A DNA stretch of 64,000 nt from Gliomastix tumulicola (taxonomy: Eukaryota > Ascomycota > Sordariomycetes > Hypocreales > Bionectriaceae), in contig BCHX01000008.1 in assembly GCA_001599755.1 (NCBI GenBank), positions 2,294,001 to 2,358,000 on the forward strand, read 5' to 3'. Within the stretch, counting starts at the first letter, position 1. The number at the start of each line of letters is the position of its first letter. The notes beneath the pieces were generated by a model, which saw only the letters and a program-made list of their open reading frames with translations, did not search any database and had not been told where the DNA came from. This document shows positions 19,114 through 31,083 of this stretch, one piece after another. A program made the translations under genes and the position numbers.

Positions 19114-21542
19114 TCACAGCGATCGTCCGAGGAATCCCAGCCCCTCCTGCATAAACTCGTCCCCTTGCAAGAACAAGCCTAAGTCTCCGAGAGCGTCATC
19201 GCCGCCACCCTCCCAGCACCCGTTCACGAGGTTCAGGTACTGCTCCTCGAAGAAATCTGGCGGCTGCGATCTCCCATCGCCGCGCATCGTGTCGCCCCCG
19301 GCTGCAATCTGCCCCAGAGCTGACGCGGCATTCGCTTCCGCCAGGCTCACTTCTGACGGGTGCTGGTGGGCCGGCACATCGGCATCGGCTGTGGCCTTTG
19401 GAGCGTTAGTCGCATCATTGTCACTGCCGCCGACCCCGGACTGTAGCTGCTTGGCGATGGACCCGTCGAGGTAATGCAGGAACAAGTTGAGGATGTTGTT
19501 GTTGATGCGCCAGTACTTCTGCACCTCCTTGAGGCAGAGCAGGCACAGCTGGGCGCGGTGGATGGAGATGCGCTTGCTGATGTCTGTGCTCCGGCGGATG
19601 CAGATGGCGTGGATGCAGAGCGCCCCAAAGAGGCTTGTTATTCTACGTCACAGTTAGTCCAGGTTCGTCGACAGGAGAGTAAAGTAATCATCCTTACAGG
19701 TGGAATTGCCCGTATCTGAGGGTGCCTTGGGCAGACATGTCCTCGGCGATGCGGCTTATCCTCGAAGCGGCGCCAATGACGACCTGGACACTCTGATCTT
19801 GCTCTCCCCCTTTGAGAAAGTCATTCCGATAGATTAGAATGCGGCAGTAGCTGCCAGTGATTAGCAAGAATTGCGGTGTCGTGAACAGGCAGAATGATCG
19901 CTTACTTGTATGCCAGATGGAGAAGACAGGTCCAGAGTGACGAGTTCCCATCATCAGAATATTGCATGTCACCGGGCAGGCTATTCTTCCAGGCTTCGAG
20001 TGATTCGTCAAGCTCCTCGATAGAGGTGGCCGTCACAGTCCCCTTGCGCCCAGGGACAAATTGAACATCCATGATTCTCCCAACTAGATAGATGCTTCAT
20101 TAGCTGGCAGATTCACTCCCAGAAGAAACGCAGCACTCACGAAGGTGGGCAATCTCGACCATCTTCACGATGTAGGCGACGTGCTGCGGCTGGCTGAAGC
20201 CTATCACGTCAGCCACCGAGGCGTCCGCCAGCGCCAGCTCCTCACCCTCCAGATCCGCCGCACTCAACGGCTCGACATCGCAGTCCTCGTCGCGGATGCG
20301 GCTCGGGAGACCGAGGGAGACGGCCGCCTGGCGCTCCCGGACGTAGATGGACCACCATATCCTCCGCCTCATGCGGGCATCTTTGTTCTCCTTCTGCCGC
20401 CCCTGCGACCGGTGCAGGCCGTGGGATCCCGCGACGGTGATGACGACGCCCAGCCAGTACCGCACGTCCCTTACGTCCTCGGGCCCGCCGCGCCAGAAGC
20501 TCATCAGGAAGAGCGATTGGATGAGGGCCATGCGGTCCGTCTCCCAGTCGGCGTGGAAGAGAATGCGGGCGTTGGAGTAGAAGCGGTGCTTCGCCTCCGA
20601 TCGGTCTGCAAAGCCCATGGCGGCAATAGTCGCGTCGTCGCAATAGGTCGCGCCGATGAAAAGCATGCCGTTGACCAGCAGGCGGGAGATGGTCTGATCG
20701 GCGAGACCTCGAGCAACATCGGCGCGGTCGAGGACAGGGAAGCAGGGGTGGAACCAGGTAAAGTAGGCCTTGATGGCGGGGAGGCAGGACTGCAGGTCCG
20801 GGACGGTTAGGACGCCCTCGTCGTGGAGGTAGCGCATCGTCGTGGCACTCAGATCGGGTCTCCGTCCTTGGCCAGCGACGTTGATGCTGCCGCCGTGCTG
20901 GGCCGGGGAGGCAGAGTGGTTCTGAGAATGGGACTGCGACTGGGGGGAGGGGACGGGGAACATCAGACGCTGGCGCTCGTGGCCGTCGTCCTTGCCAGCG
21001 ACGCTCCCATCTTTGCCTTTGCTCGCCGTCTGGCGGGTGTGGCGTGCCCGCGAGCCAGGAACGAGAGTGAGGAAGTTGGATTCGCCGAAGAAGAGCGCGC
21101 CAGGCTCGGCAGGGGATACGGATCTCGACCGTGATCTAGACGCTACTACGGGTGACCGACCCCCGGCCGGGCGAGGTGCCTCGGGACCAGCCTCGGTCAC
21201 GGGACGAGGCGACTGCTGAAGACCGGCGTGCGCCGGGCTCGAATGGGCGACAGACGGCGCGGCATCGTAATGCTTGGACCGGCGCTTGTAGCGGCCTCGG
21301 CGCGAAGGCATCACTTCGCAGGTGACCTGGGCGGCCTGGCAGTTGGAGCACGGCTGGACCTCGGTGACGTTGCACTTGACGCGGCGGGCGTTGCAGATGC
21401 GACAGGCGTGCTTTGCGCGGGTGGCCCTCTCCTTGGGGGCGGTGACGTCGGCCGACGCCAACGAGGAAGCTGGGGCTGGTGTGCGCGGCATCGTCTTGAA
21501 ATACGTGCCGTCGCGTCGTTTTTGCGCAACGTCTCCCATCAT
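19114..21542 (-). CDS. Zn2Cys6 fungal transcription factor (CTF1/FarA-like)
   Basis: Exons 21542-20141, 20083-19906, 19850-19698 and 19642-19114 give 753 aa. The zinc binuclear cluster is at residues 47-75 (C-x2-C-x6-C-x7-C-x2-C-x6-C: CRIC, C57, C65-SN-C68, C75) and is followed by the basic block SRRGRYKRRSK. A Ser/Pro/Gln-rich linker leads to the fungal-specific transcription factor domain from about residue 230 (YFTWFHPCFPVLDR, RRRIWWSIYVRERQAAVSLGLP). The cluster with NVTEVQPCSNC plus RRGRYKRR resembles the cutinase/fatty-acid regulators CTF1 and FarA, a likeness from memory only. It is expected to be a nuclear DNA-binding regulator. It lies 3' to 3' with the SDR gene and upstream of the hexose transporter gene, both on the minus strand. 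An alternative start is Met18 (MPRTPAP). Confidence 0.87.
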
Positions 21543-21910
21543 TGACAGTCGGAGTGGTCATCCATTGAAGTTTGAAGCCGAGATGGTGAGGATAGTAATA
21601 GGTACCCGACGTTTTGGGCTACTAAGTAGTAGGTAGTGGCGGGAATTGCCTACCCTAGACTGACGACCGTGTCTTTTTTCAATCCACCCACACTGGATGG
21701 AACGAAGCATCTCGGTTCACAGTAACACATTCAAGCCATGGTCATTGTCATACGGTCAATTAAGTAAGATATTAAACGATTGCTCCTCCCGGGTCACTGG
21801 CTCAACCTCCCTCACCTCAAAGGACCCGACCATCTTATCTACGTATTTCCAATCAGTCTCTCACCCCATCTTGTCTCGTCCCATCCCTCCTCTCACTCTC
21901 CACCACCACC
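21543..21910. other. Intergenic region upstream of the Zn2Cys6 gene
   Basis: 368 bp between the regulator's start and the transporter's stop. The part near 21840-21910 is C/T-rich. No gene. Confidence 0.55.
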
Positions 21911-23692
21911 TCACACCACCACCTCGTCCTTCTTCTCGTGCGCCTCCGACCCGCGCCCGGCAAACCCGCTATCCCGCATCGTGTCCTCCTCGCTCGCAGA
22001 CACACCCCGCTGCTGCTGCCCGCCAGCCTCCACGTGCGTGGCCAGCGCATCGGCGTCGGGGGCCAGCTCCGTGCCGGCCTCGACCTTGCGGCGACGCATC
22101 TCCTCGGGCGGCGGCGCGACGTACGAGCTCGACTGCCACGGCTTGACGCGCTGCAGGTACATGTCGTCGACCTCCTCGAGCGTGCGGCCCTGGGACTCGA
22201 CGACGCAGAAGTACACGACCGAGGCCGCCAGGACCAGGCAGCCGCTGAAGACGTAGCCGTAGCGGAAGTCGATGGCGCCCGTGATGAAGGGCGTGAAGAA
22301 GGCCAGCAAGAAATTCCAGATCCAGTTGCTCGCCGTCGACAGCGCCATGCCCTTGGCCCGGTAGCGCGAGGGGAAGAGCTCGGCCTGGATCGTCCAGATC
22401 ATGGGACCCCAGGTCGTCGCGAAGCCGAGGATGAAGAGGCAGGCGAAGACGATGAGCGCGATGCCCGCCGACGGCGTGCGCGTCGGGTCGCTGCGGTCGA
22501 GGCTGAAATGCCCGACCGACGCGAAGATGAGGAAGCACACAAACATCCACATGGCGCCCGCGATCAGGCACTTGCGGCGGCCAAAGTGCTCGACCATGTA
22601 CAGGCCCAAGAAGGTGACGACGAAGTTGATGGTGTTGAGGATGATCTGCGTGATGTACGAGTCGATCTGCACCGACCGGAAGATGGTGGTGCCGTAGTAG
22701 AAGAAGTAGTTGGCGCCCGTCAGCTGCTGCAGCATCTGCAGCGTCATGCCCAGCGCCACGCGGTACGCCATGCGCGGCGCCCGGAACATGCCGATGAACT
22801 CGCGCACCGGCCCGTGCTTGATCTTGTCCTCGCCCGCGAGCTTGGCCTCGATCTCCTGCGTCTCGCGGTAGATGGCCCAGTGGTTGGCCGGCGCGCCGTA
22901 CACGCGCGCAAGTGTCCGTCGCGCCCGCTCGCCGCGTCCGTGGCGGTAGTCGAAGCGCGGCGTCTCCGGGAAGAAGAGGATGCCGATGCCCAGGAAGAGC
23001 GTGAAGACCCAGCCGAGGCCCATGACGATGCGCCAGCACGCCGAGCTGTTGGGGTGGTGCGTCACCGTCCCGTAGTTGAAGCACGCCGCCAGGAAGATGC
23101 CCATGGTGATGAAGAGCTGGTACGTGCAGACAAGCGCGCCGCGGATCCACGGAGGGCCCGTCTCGGCCTGGTACATGGGCACCAGCAGGCTCAGCGCGCC
23201 CACGCCGAGGCCGCTGACCCAGCGCCCGATCATGATCTGGTACCAGGCGCGGTCCGACGCGATCTGCACCACGAACCCGGCCGACACGACAAACGACCAG
23301 ATGGAGATGGACGGCCGGCGGCCCAGGCGGTCCGCGACCGGGGCCGCGATGAGGGCGCCCATCAGCGTGCCGATGGACAGGAGCGCCACGATGAGCCCGG
23401 ACCGCACGTTGCCAAAGAACTTCTCGCCGTTGCTCTTGGTCTGCCCGAAGCGGTCCAGGAAGTCGGGCATCTCAAGGAAGCCCGAGATCTGGCCCGTGTC
23501 GTAGCCGAAGATCAGCCCGCCCATGGACACGAAGGCGCCCATCCAGAAGCTGCCCCATGACACGCGCGGCAGCGGCGAAAAGTCAAGGCCGGCAATCGAG
23601 GGCCGCTTCTCGCCGATGTGGCTCTCGGCGTTGGGGTCATACTGGTCGAACCTGACCGTCAGGCTCGGCAGAGAGGGCTTGTACTTCCCCAT
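21911..23692 (-). CDS. Hexose-type sugar transporter (MFS, sugar porter family)
   Basis: Single exon, 593 aa from the ATG at 23692 (MGKYKPSLPS); the open frame runs on to 23737, but this start follows the expected leader. Sugar-porter signatures: GYDTGQISG in helix 1, DRLGRRPSI after helix 2, VPMYQAETGPPWIRG (VPxYxxE type) after helix 4, PETPRF after helix 6, QQLTGANYFFYYGTTIF in helix 7, EHFGRRKCL after helix 8 and VESQGRTLEEVD at the end of helix 12. The roughly 70-residue cytosolic tail is rich in Glu and Gly. Role: plasma-membrane uptake of monosaccharide by proton symport or facilitated diffusion. The neighbouring Zn2Cys6 gene may or may not control it. The plus-strand 540-codon frame is a shadow. 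Confidence 0.92.
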   Translation of the reverse strand: MGKYKPSLPSLTVRFDQYDPNAESHIGEKRPSIAGLDFSPLPRVSWGSFWMGAFVSMGGLIFGYDTGQISGFLEMPDFLDRFGQTKSNGEKFFGNVRSGLIVALLSIGTLMGALIAAPVADRLGRRPSISIWSFVVSAGFVVQIASDRAWYQIMIGRWVSGLGVGALSLLVPMYQAETGPPWIRGALVCTYQLFITMGIFLAACFNYGTVTHHPNSSACWRIVMGLGWVFTLFLGIGILFFPETPRFDYRHGRGERARRTLARVYGAPANHWAIYRETQEIEAKLAGEDKIKHGPVREFIGMFRAPRMAYRVALGMTLQMLQQLTGANYFFYYGTTIFRSVQIDSYITQIILNTINFVVTFLGLYMVEHFGRRKCLIAGAMWMFVCFLIFASVGHFSLDRSDPTRTPSAGIALIVFACLFILGFATTWGPMIWTIQAELFPSRYRAKGMALSTASNWIWNFLLAFFTPFITGAIDFRYGYVFSGCLVLAASVVYFCVVESQGRTLEEVDDMYLQRVKPWQSSSYVAPPPEEMRRRKVEAGTELAPDADALATHVEAGGQQQRGVSASEEDTMRDSGFAGRGSEAHEKKDEVVV

Positions 23693-25530
23693 GGTGTTGT
23701 TTGTATTCTTATGCAGATGGCACCTGTCCAAGATCAAAGGAGGAAGGGGACAAGAAGAGGCGCGTCTATGCTCTGCTCTGGAGAGAAAGAGAAAGGCGAG
23801 ATAGAATCAACATCACGGAACGACGGGACATCAAGCCAAATATGTACTCCCAGCCCAGGGTGAGAGAGATGACCAACACCCACATACAGCATCACACCAC
23901 CTCACGATCCCCGATCCAGCCACACCATGCCATCTCTTTCTCGCACACACACAATCCCTCTCTCCCGCTCCATCTCGTCATGTCACATAGCTCACGAGAC
24001 AGGTCAGGATCTCTAAGCCAGAGCGGGCTGGGCTGGGCTGGTGCCCTCCTCCCACCCCCCCGGCCAAATCGGCCCTTCGTCGGATCGACGAGTGAACTAG
24101 CCGCGGGGGACAAGCGAAACATGGAGAGTAGAGGGAAAGTATAAAAGTGTTGAAGGGGAACAAAACGCCCGGGGGAGTGTGGGAGTGTGGGAAAGAGCCG
24201 GTCGCGAATCAGGCCATCTGGGGGGGGTCAACGTCGGCGGTTCTTCCAAATCCTCCGCGAGAGCGCGCCCGCACAAGCAACAGCCCGCTGCAGGTATCAG
24301 ACAGACTCTTACTCATCTTTCCCCTTCACTTCGGCGTTACATTCGGAATGATAAGTCGCTTCTTTGCAGCTGGATGCGTGTGCCATCTTATCTCGCATGT
24401 GCCCAATCAGATGCGCCGCCTCATGGCCTGTGCCGACGATATACATATTAGCAAGCATACATAGATAGATATTACTCCGCCCAACGACACGACACCCTGG
24501 CTTTGCAGCGTTACATCCTGACCCTACCACCCCGGGGAAATGCCCGGGCCTCGCCCCTAACCGGCCTAAGCAGCAAGCCCATTGAAACTATGACGGCTCT
24601 AATTGCCCGTCAATGTGACCATTTGGGGGAGCACTTCAACTTCGATCCGGCACGTCCGGGGCCAACTCTACTTGTCCGCCCCGAGTCATGCGATACTTGC
24701 AGCCCCTGCGACTGCTCGTCATCTACACTCGATGAGGGTAACTCAAAAATTCGCCAGCAAAAAAATAACTGCAACTCGCTCTCGTCCTTCCATCTGCCTT
24801 TGTCCTCTGTCCTCCGTCCTCCGTGCTTCCTCACCCAGGAGGAAGGCATGTCGTTCCGCTCCTTGGCGATGTTGACAGCCTCCTCCCGGCCGTTAAGCGG
24901 ACAGCGGGCGGCGGCCAAGTGGGACCCCTGGGACTGATGCGATGCATGGATTTGTGATTTTCTGGCTGACGATGTGCCGGCTTGGCCGATCCAGGAAGGG
25001 GGCCAAGAAAAGCGACGGGATGCATGAGACGCCCGCCGAGGTCCCCCGTCCGCCCGTAGTATGACGTTGATGCTGCCCAGATTAGCCCCGAGTAACCGCC
25101 GCCCATCACCGCCCTCATCACCATAACTAATCACCATCATCATCATCATACGTCTGTCAAATCACACTCCACTTCAGATGGGGGAGGGGGTGCGCCCGAG
25201 AGAAGCCGTGACAGCCACGGAGATACGGCGTCTCATCACAATGCGCATTGCTTACTTGCGACCAACCCCCCCGAGAAGCACTGTCACATCCGGAGACTTC
25301 GGCCACAAAACGAGAACGAGAAGGAGGCAAAAGAGAAAGGCCGAGGTCCCTTAGAGTTTTGCAGCTCGGCCGCCAGAAGGGCCGTTGACTTTTTCTGGCT
25401 GAATCGGCCCTAGAATCAGTCTAATTAATTTGCCTGCTAAGGTGCTACTGCTCCGTCACCGTCACCGTCGTAACTCATTGTATCTAGACCTATTCCACGT
25501 TATCCAATCACAGCCCATCCCTTGCTCTCC
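23693..25530. other. Long intergenic region upstream of the sugar transporter
   Basis: 1.8 kb of promoter-like sequence with C-rich and G-rich runs, a plus-strand TATAAAAG near 24140 and a (CAT)5 run at 25135-25149. ORFs here, including the 179-codon minus frame at 24610-25149, begin in or consist of low-complexity sequence and are not supported. Confidence 0.5.
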
Positions 25531-28500
25531 CTAGGGGAGCCCCTGCTTCGCTGGAATGTGACCTTCAACGGTGCTGACGGCGGCAAGGTTCACCTCGCTC
25601 AGCAGCGGACCATCCTCCCCCAACCCCGACAGCAGCGACACGCACTCGACCACGTCCTCGGGTTCCAGGAGGTGCCACCGTGCTAGCGTCAACTTTGTGC
25701 TCGCGCCCACCGTCACCGTGAAGACGTTGTCCGGGTTTAGCACGGTCCCCGACAGGCCGTTGAGGCTCCGGAACATGTCCTCGTCCGTGAAGTCGTCGCC
25801 CATGCACAGCGCAAACTCGACGGGGCCAGACGACCCCTCAACTTCCCCGGGCTGGTGGTACGTCTTGACCAATCGCTTGATAATCTCGCCCTTGTTGATG
25901 AAGGTGGGACGCACTTCGACGTTGGCCTTTCCAGGCATCACCTCGACATCCCACGCCCGTGCCACGCCCGCCATCAGCTCCTTGTGGCATTCGCGTGACT
26001 GTGTAAGTGCCAGCTTCTCGTCTGTCGCTAGGCGGTAGTGCCACGTGAGTGCGCATCGCTTCCGCTCAATGAATGAACCTGGCAGGGAAAAAAAAGAAAA
26101 ATGTCAGCGCTATTACTGCGTTTCCGGTGCCATCATCAGCACTCCCCACAAGAAAGAAAGACTCACCGGTCACGTTGTCAGTATACTTCTGGAACACCTG
26201 GATGACCTCGGTCTGCCAGCTCATGTCATACTTCTCGGCCAAATTCTCCCACTCGTCCGAGCCGGGGTTCTTCATGAAACTACCGTGCTCGGCCGAGAAT
26301 CCCATCTGACTGATATGGCCGAGATGCTGCTTCAGAAACTCCTGGTCTCTGCCTGAGATGATCCAAACAGCGTTTCGAGGGTCCGCGGCAAGTGCCTGGA
26401 GCGCCCTAATGACCCGCTCCGACGGGATGGCTGCACTAGGCTCGCTGACAATTGGCGTCAGGGTGCCATCGTAGTCGAACATGAACAAGCGCTTGCCAGC
26501 TGCCCGGTATCGGGACAGCATAAGGGGCCGGTCCAAGAGGGGCGTCGCAATCGCCGTGTTCGAGTCGCTCAGCACATTGTACACCTTGCGGATGAAGCGG
26601 GAGATCCACGACTGGACATTGTGGGTGGTGACGTGATGGTAGAGGCTGTTCTGCATTGCCATGCGCTTCTCGTCCGACATGGTCAGGGCATTGTGGATCT
26701 TGTCGGCGACATCGGTCAGGTCCCAGGGGTTGATGTGGATGGCATCACTCAGGCTGCCGGCCGTGCCGCTGAATTCTGACAGAATCAGCGGCCCGTGACC
26801 ATCCTTTTGGCACATGATGTACTCCAGACTCGTGGTGTTCATGCCATCCCTGACCGAGGTGATGAGACCAATGTCGCCCGCACGGAGCAGCGCGAAGTAC
26901 TCGTCCTGGTCAAGATATTGCGGGTAGTGCTGGACGGGGGAGAATCCCAGACTCCCGTACTGCCCGTTGATCTTCATCACCAGTTCGTTGACTCGGCTGG
27001 CGATCTTGTTCTCTGGGTCCTCCCTCTCATATTCGACGATGGTAGGTGTCGAGACCTGAACGAGGACAACCTTCTCCCGCCACTCGGGGTACAGCTCCAG
27101 GAACCGTTCGAACGCCTGGAGCTTCTGGGCCACTCCGCGAACACTGTCTAGCCGGTCGCGCCCAACAATGATCTTCTTGCCCGCATACATGTTCTTGAGA
27201 GTGTTGTACTTCTCGGTAACGCTGTCGACCCACGCCGCGGCTTCGACCTTGCCAGCATCGATGCCAATCGGGAAAACGCCCACCTGAACTCTCGTGCCGT
27301 ACGCGTCGATTCCGAGGGTGTCGGACGGGAATCCTAGAATCCGGGTGCAGCAGCTCAGGAAATGTCGAGAGTAGCTGTAGGACTGAAAGCCGATGAGGTT
27401 TGCACCAAGCACGCCTTCGAGCACTTCCTTGCGGCGAGGCAGACAGCGCAGGAATTCGCTGCTAGGGAATGGCGAGTGCAGGTAAAAAGAGATGTACATG
27501 TTGGGGATGCGCTGTCGCAGCATGCTGGGGAGGAGCATGAGGTAGTAGTCGTGGACGACAACAATATCACCCGGCTTGTAGATCTCGAAAATTCGGTTGG
27601 CGAACTTCTGGTTCATGCGGTAGTAGTCCACCCATTGCACACGCTCCTTGCGACCATCCGACGGCTCGTGCTGCTTGTAGTGGAAGAGAGTGTAAAGGTC
27701 ATGCTCGGCATACCTCCTCCATCGCGTTTGGTCCTTGAGGTGGATGCCCTCGCTTGTCGATTCATCCTCGTCATACAGCCACACCGGAACAGTCCGTATC
27801 GTCTTGTTGTGGGAAAGCTGATAGTCCAGCCGCTCTTGATCCTCCTTGGGAATCCAATGGCCTTCCACCGGAGGAGGCGTAGGAAGCCGAGCTCCGCCAT
27901 CGACAGGTACCGGAGCAGATAGCGCATTCAGAGAGGATACGCCGACGGTTGTGGTTGTCGTGGGGGGTGTCTCAGGCGGAGAGAATGGAACCTCGGTCGG
28001 GAAGTCGATCTCGCCGGTCCAGGCGACAACCGTGTGGTGCCATGGCGTGGCATCGGACGATAGGTACGCGAAAGAGTCGAAAAGAGCGGACTGGCCGCGA
28101 CGCGATCGGAGGTCCTACAGAAAGTCAGCTCAAGCTGGGCTCTTGTTCCTCCCCTTGTTTACCGCCCGCAACTCCACGGGGTGTTGATCGCTCGCGAGGG
28201 GGGGGGGGATTGCTTACCCACTGACCACCCTTCCTGTATGTAAAGGCGTGCGTCGGAGTGAATGTAGCCGAGATGATGTTGCCGCTCAGCGAGAGGTCCG
28301 GGTTCGCAGCGCGAATCTCAGACAGGGACTCGCGGCGATTCATCGTGGAAACGGTCTGACCAAGAGGCGGAATGCGACGGTGCGACTCGTGGTGGGGGCT
28401 CGTGCGTATCTTGGGATCGGCGTTGGAAAAGTAGCTGGGACTGTCGGAGGGAGCGTCGTCTGGCCAGTGATGGTAGGTTGCCAATTCGATGCCTGGGGTC

Positions 28501-28727
28501 ACGGCGTCCAACCGTCGATCCTCACACGCCGGCACGGGGGGGATTTCGTCGTCGCTGGAGGTGTTGGGGTCGGTGAAGCTGAATCCTTTGTCGAATCGGG
28601 GTTTGGCGACGACTTTGCTGCTCCCGTCGATGCTGCTACTGCTGGCGGCGGCGGGGGTTTGTTGGTGGGGGTGATGAGGTGCCTGGCTGTTGTCCCGCAG
28701 CTGCCGCTCTCGGTCTGTTGGTGCCAT
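25531..28727 (-). CDS. TPS2: Trehalose-6-phosphate phosphatase (TPS2-type, GT20 + HAD)
   Basis: Exons 28727-28218, 28114-26167 and 26078-25531 give 1001 aa. Residues up to about 170 are a disordered Ser/Pro/Gln-rich extension. A GT20 synthase-like domain follows (VHDYYLMLLPSMLRQRIPNM, YLHSPFPSSE, VGRDRLDSVRG). The C-terminal HAD phosphatase has the catalytic DYDGTL (Asp717, Asp719) and GDDFTDEDMF, so it should hydrolyse trehalose-6-phosphate to trehalose. In the GT20 part, Arg491 is kept but the UDP-glucose-contacting Lys (OtsA Lys267) is Arg496, in line with the non-catalytic synthase half of known TPS2 proteins. It would act in the cytosolic trehalose synthase complex, in stress tolerance and sporulation. 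Intron 1 carries a G10 run. One AGGGG stress-element core lies near 28814, upstream. Confidence 0.94.
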
Positions 28728-31083
28728 GGTGGAAATTAGCACTGGGAATTTGGAGGTAGTGACGGTATTAATTTGGCGCCCAAAAAGAATAGGAATGAAT
28801 GCGCGATGAAATAGAGGGGGGAAACGATGGTGAGGGAAGAGACGAGAAGACGAGAAATATGAGAAGATGAGATGGAGAGCAGAACGGAGCAAGAAATCAG
28901 CTCGGTTGGGCTTGCTCTATGCCCTGCAAGAGCAGTTGCGGTCTGCTCTTTCCCTGCCCAGTTTGAGGCGATCGAAAACCGGCGAGGGTACATCAGAGTG
29001 ACTTGACGCTCCGTCCAGTTATACTTTTGGAAGCCCCCACGAGCATCACCGACCAGCTGCTGGGCACGTCGACGTGGTGGGTTTGGTGAGCATCTCAGCC
29101 GATAAAATCCACTCGGCTATTCCAGAGTATGCACCCGGCTTGTTTTCTCAGCAGCTGCCTGCCTTATCTCTCAGTGATGCCACAATGCGCCCTCGCCCAG
29201 GTACCTGAAGCGATGATGCTGAGAAGGTCGCTTTCTGGTATAGTGGGGCAGACAGGACCGTTTGCTCCTACGAGCGAAGATGCGAACTCATCTCGCACAA
29301 AAAGCTCCTGGCCACGGCATCTTCGAGTAATATCATTGGGTAGTGATTTGGCCCAGGGCGAGCCCTCTGGACGCATGGGGGGGATTTTCATTGGGAATCG
29401 GGGATCGCTGGCCAATGACATGTGTATCAAATTGCTCAGGTTCCCCCGTCCGACGTTGCGCACACGCACCAAGGTTGGTGGCGGTGAGCGTACAAAATAA
29501 CGGTGAGACATGCAAGACTCGAAATCAGGCAGGAAGAGACAGGATGCCAGCGGCCAATGTGATGGAAGCGATAGGAAACCGGAGAGTCGACTTACACGAC
29601 GACAATAAGCGAACCCGATACCTGGAAATTTCAGGTTGTGAGGTGAATAAGCCCGGATGTGCTTATCGTGACTTATCGCTAAAGGTGGGGTGACGTGCGG
29701 TTCAAGATCTCCCGTACGGATGGTCAGCGGGAACGGTGTCTAGGATGAAAGTGAGTCAACGAGGGTTTCTGGTGGGAGCCGGCAGAGAAGCGAGACACTG
29801 GTAATTCACCAACCAGTCTGAGTGATTTCTAGTCTTTTAACAATGATGATTTCTCCTCCTCTCCTCCTCAGCGCTTGGTCCGAGGGCCGACCCCGATAAT
29901 CTTTCGGTCTCGAAGGGTCTACTCCTTTCATACGTCGGGCGCATTCCACTCATGGAGCCGCGGTGACGCACTATTGGCTGCTGATATTCAGGAACCACAT
30001 CGAGCTGCACGCTCTGAACGCGCAGTGGCGTGTGCTTATTCTCAGCCCGCCTCCAGCTTCGTGTCGGCTACGAGTCTAATGCCGTTGGTTCACCTCGTTG
30101 GTTGAGGCAGATTCAAGATGGTGGGATGATGAATTGATGACTGAGCACACACGATCAGGAGGGCATCCCCCGTGTTATTATACGTCTGGGGAAGCAGGCC
30201 CTTTGCTCGCTTGATTCAAATTGTGACTGGTTACGAGTTCTGCTAGTCATGGCTGCTTCTCCATCTCAATGCATGATCGCCAACTCAAACATCCAGTTAT
30301 CAGAGCACCCAGCTCTCCACTTGCAGCAGCACCATCTCACTTCACGAGGTGCTCTCAACCACTAGTAGTTATGATGTAATGGCTCTCCGTGACTTTCCGT
30401 GCAACCGTGCCCGCATATCTATGATCGGGACAGCGGAAGGCAGGCAGATGCTCATCGAGAGGTTCCCGTCTGTTTAGTAATCGCAATATGCCGACTGGAT
30501 GATGGTCGCAGCCACTCAAGCTTATCATGTGACAATCTCACCACGTGCATTCGGCACGGTTCATGCAGGTCTCGCATGGCAGTGGGAGTAACAAGCCCGG
30601 TCTCAAACACGCCACAGCATTGACCAACACTAGAATTTGAAACGACTTTTGCCTGAATATGAGGACCACGCATCAAAAGCGATGTGTGTGACTGGTATTC
30701 GTCTAGGGTAGGCAAGAGACACCAACAGTCTCATGGTACGGCGCAAGGTTCGCGACAACAGGAGATGTAGAGAACACGTGAGTATGGAATAAGAATTTAA
30801 ATTGAGGGCTCTAGACTCTAAAAAAAAAAAAAAACAGAACATTTGGCAACCGCAAGGCTACCTATTGAAATCGTAGACGCCGTGTATGTCACTTGCCTCG
30901 AGTCGGAGCGTCACGTGACGTAACAAGCATGTTTTACCCACAAAAGTTCGACTTCTCGACTCCACGGCTGTTGTTCGCATCATTTCCGCATCAATATCGG
31001 CGCGCGCCATCCGAAAATCTGCCATCGCCACCACCAAGCGCTGCGTCTGTAGGCCGGCGCGAGAGGAGCTGGGGAGATTCGCG
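28728..31083. other. Long divergent intergenic region between TPS2 and a Zn2Cys6 gene
   Basis: 2.36 kb, no supported gene. Includes a near-palindrome around GAAATTTC at 29620-29636, GATA-type TTATCG pairs at about 29658-29675, and a poly(A) run at 30820-30834. The leader of the downstream gene is at about 30950-31083. Confidence 0.5.

Noticed and set aside
21938..23560. 540-codon plus-strand frame over the sugar transporter
   Set aside because: Arg/His/Asp/Glu-rich mirror of transmembrane codons; the minus frame has all sugar-porter motifs.
4015..23692. Secondary-metabolite gene cluster (MFS, SDR, ABM-like protein, two-part regulation)
   Set aside because: No polyketide synthase, NRPS, terpene cyclase or other core enzyme is present, and the genes are widely spaced with mixed functions.
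24610..25149. 179-codon minus frame beginning with poly-Met
   Set aside because: Starts in a CAT repeat, lacks codon bias and has no protein-like pattern.
28814..28818. AGGGG stress element upstream of TPS2
   Set aside because: A single 5-mer in a G-rich stretch is expected by chance; noted in the gene entry but not listed as a site.
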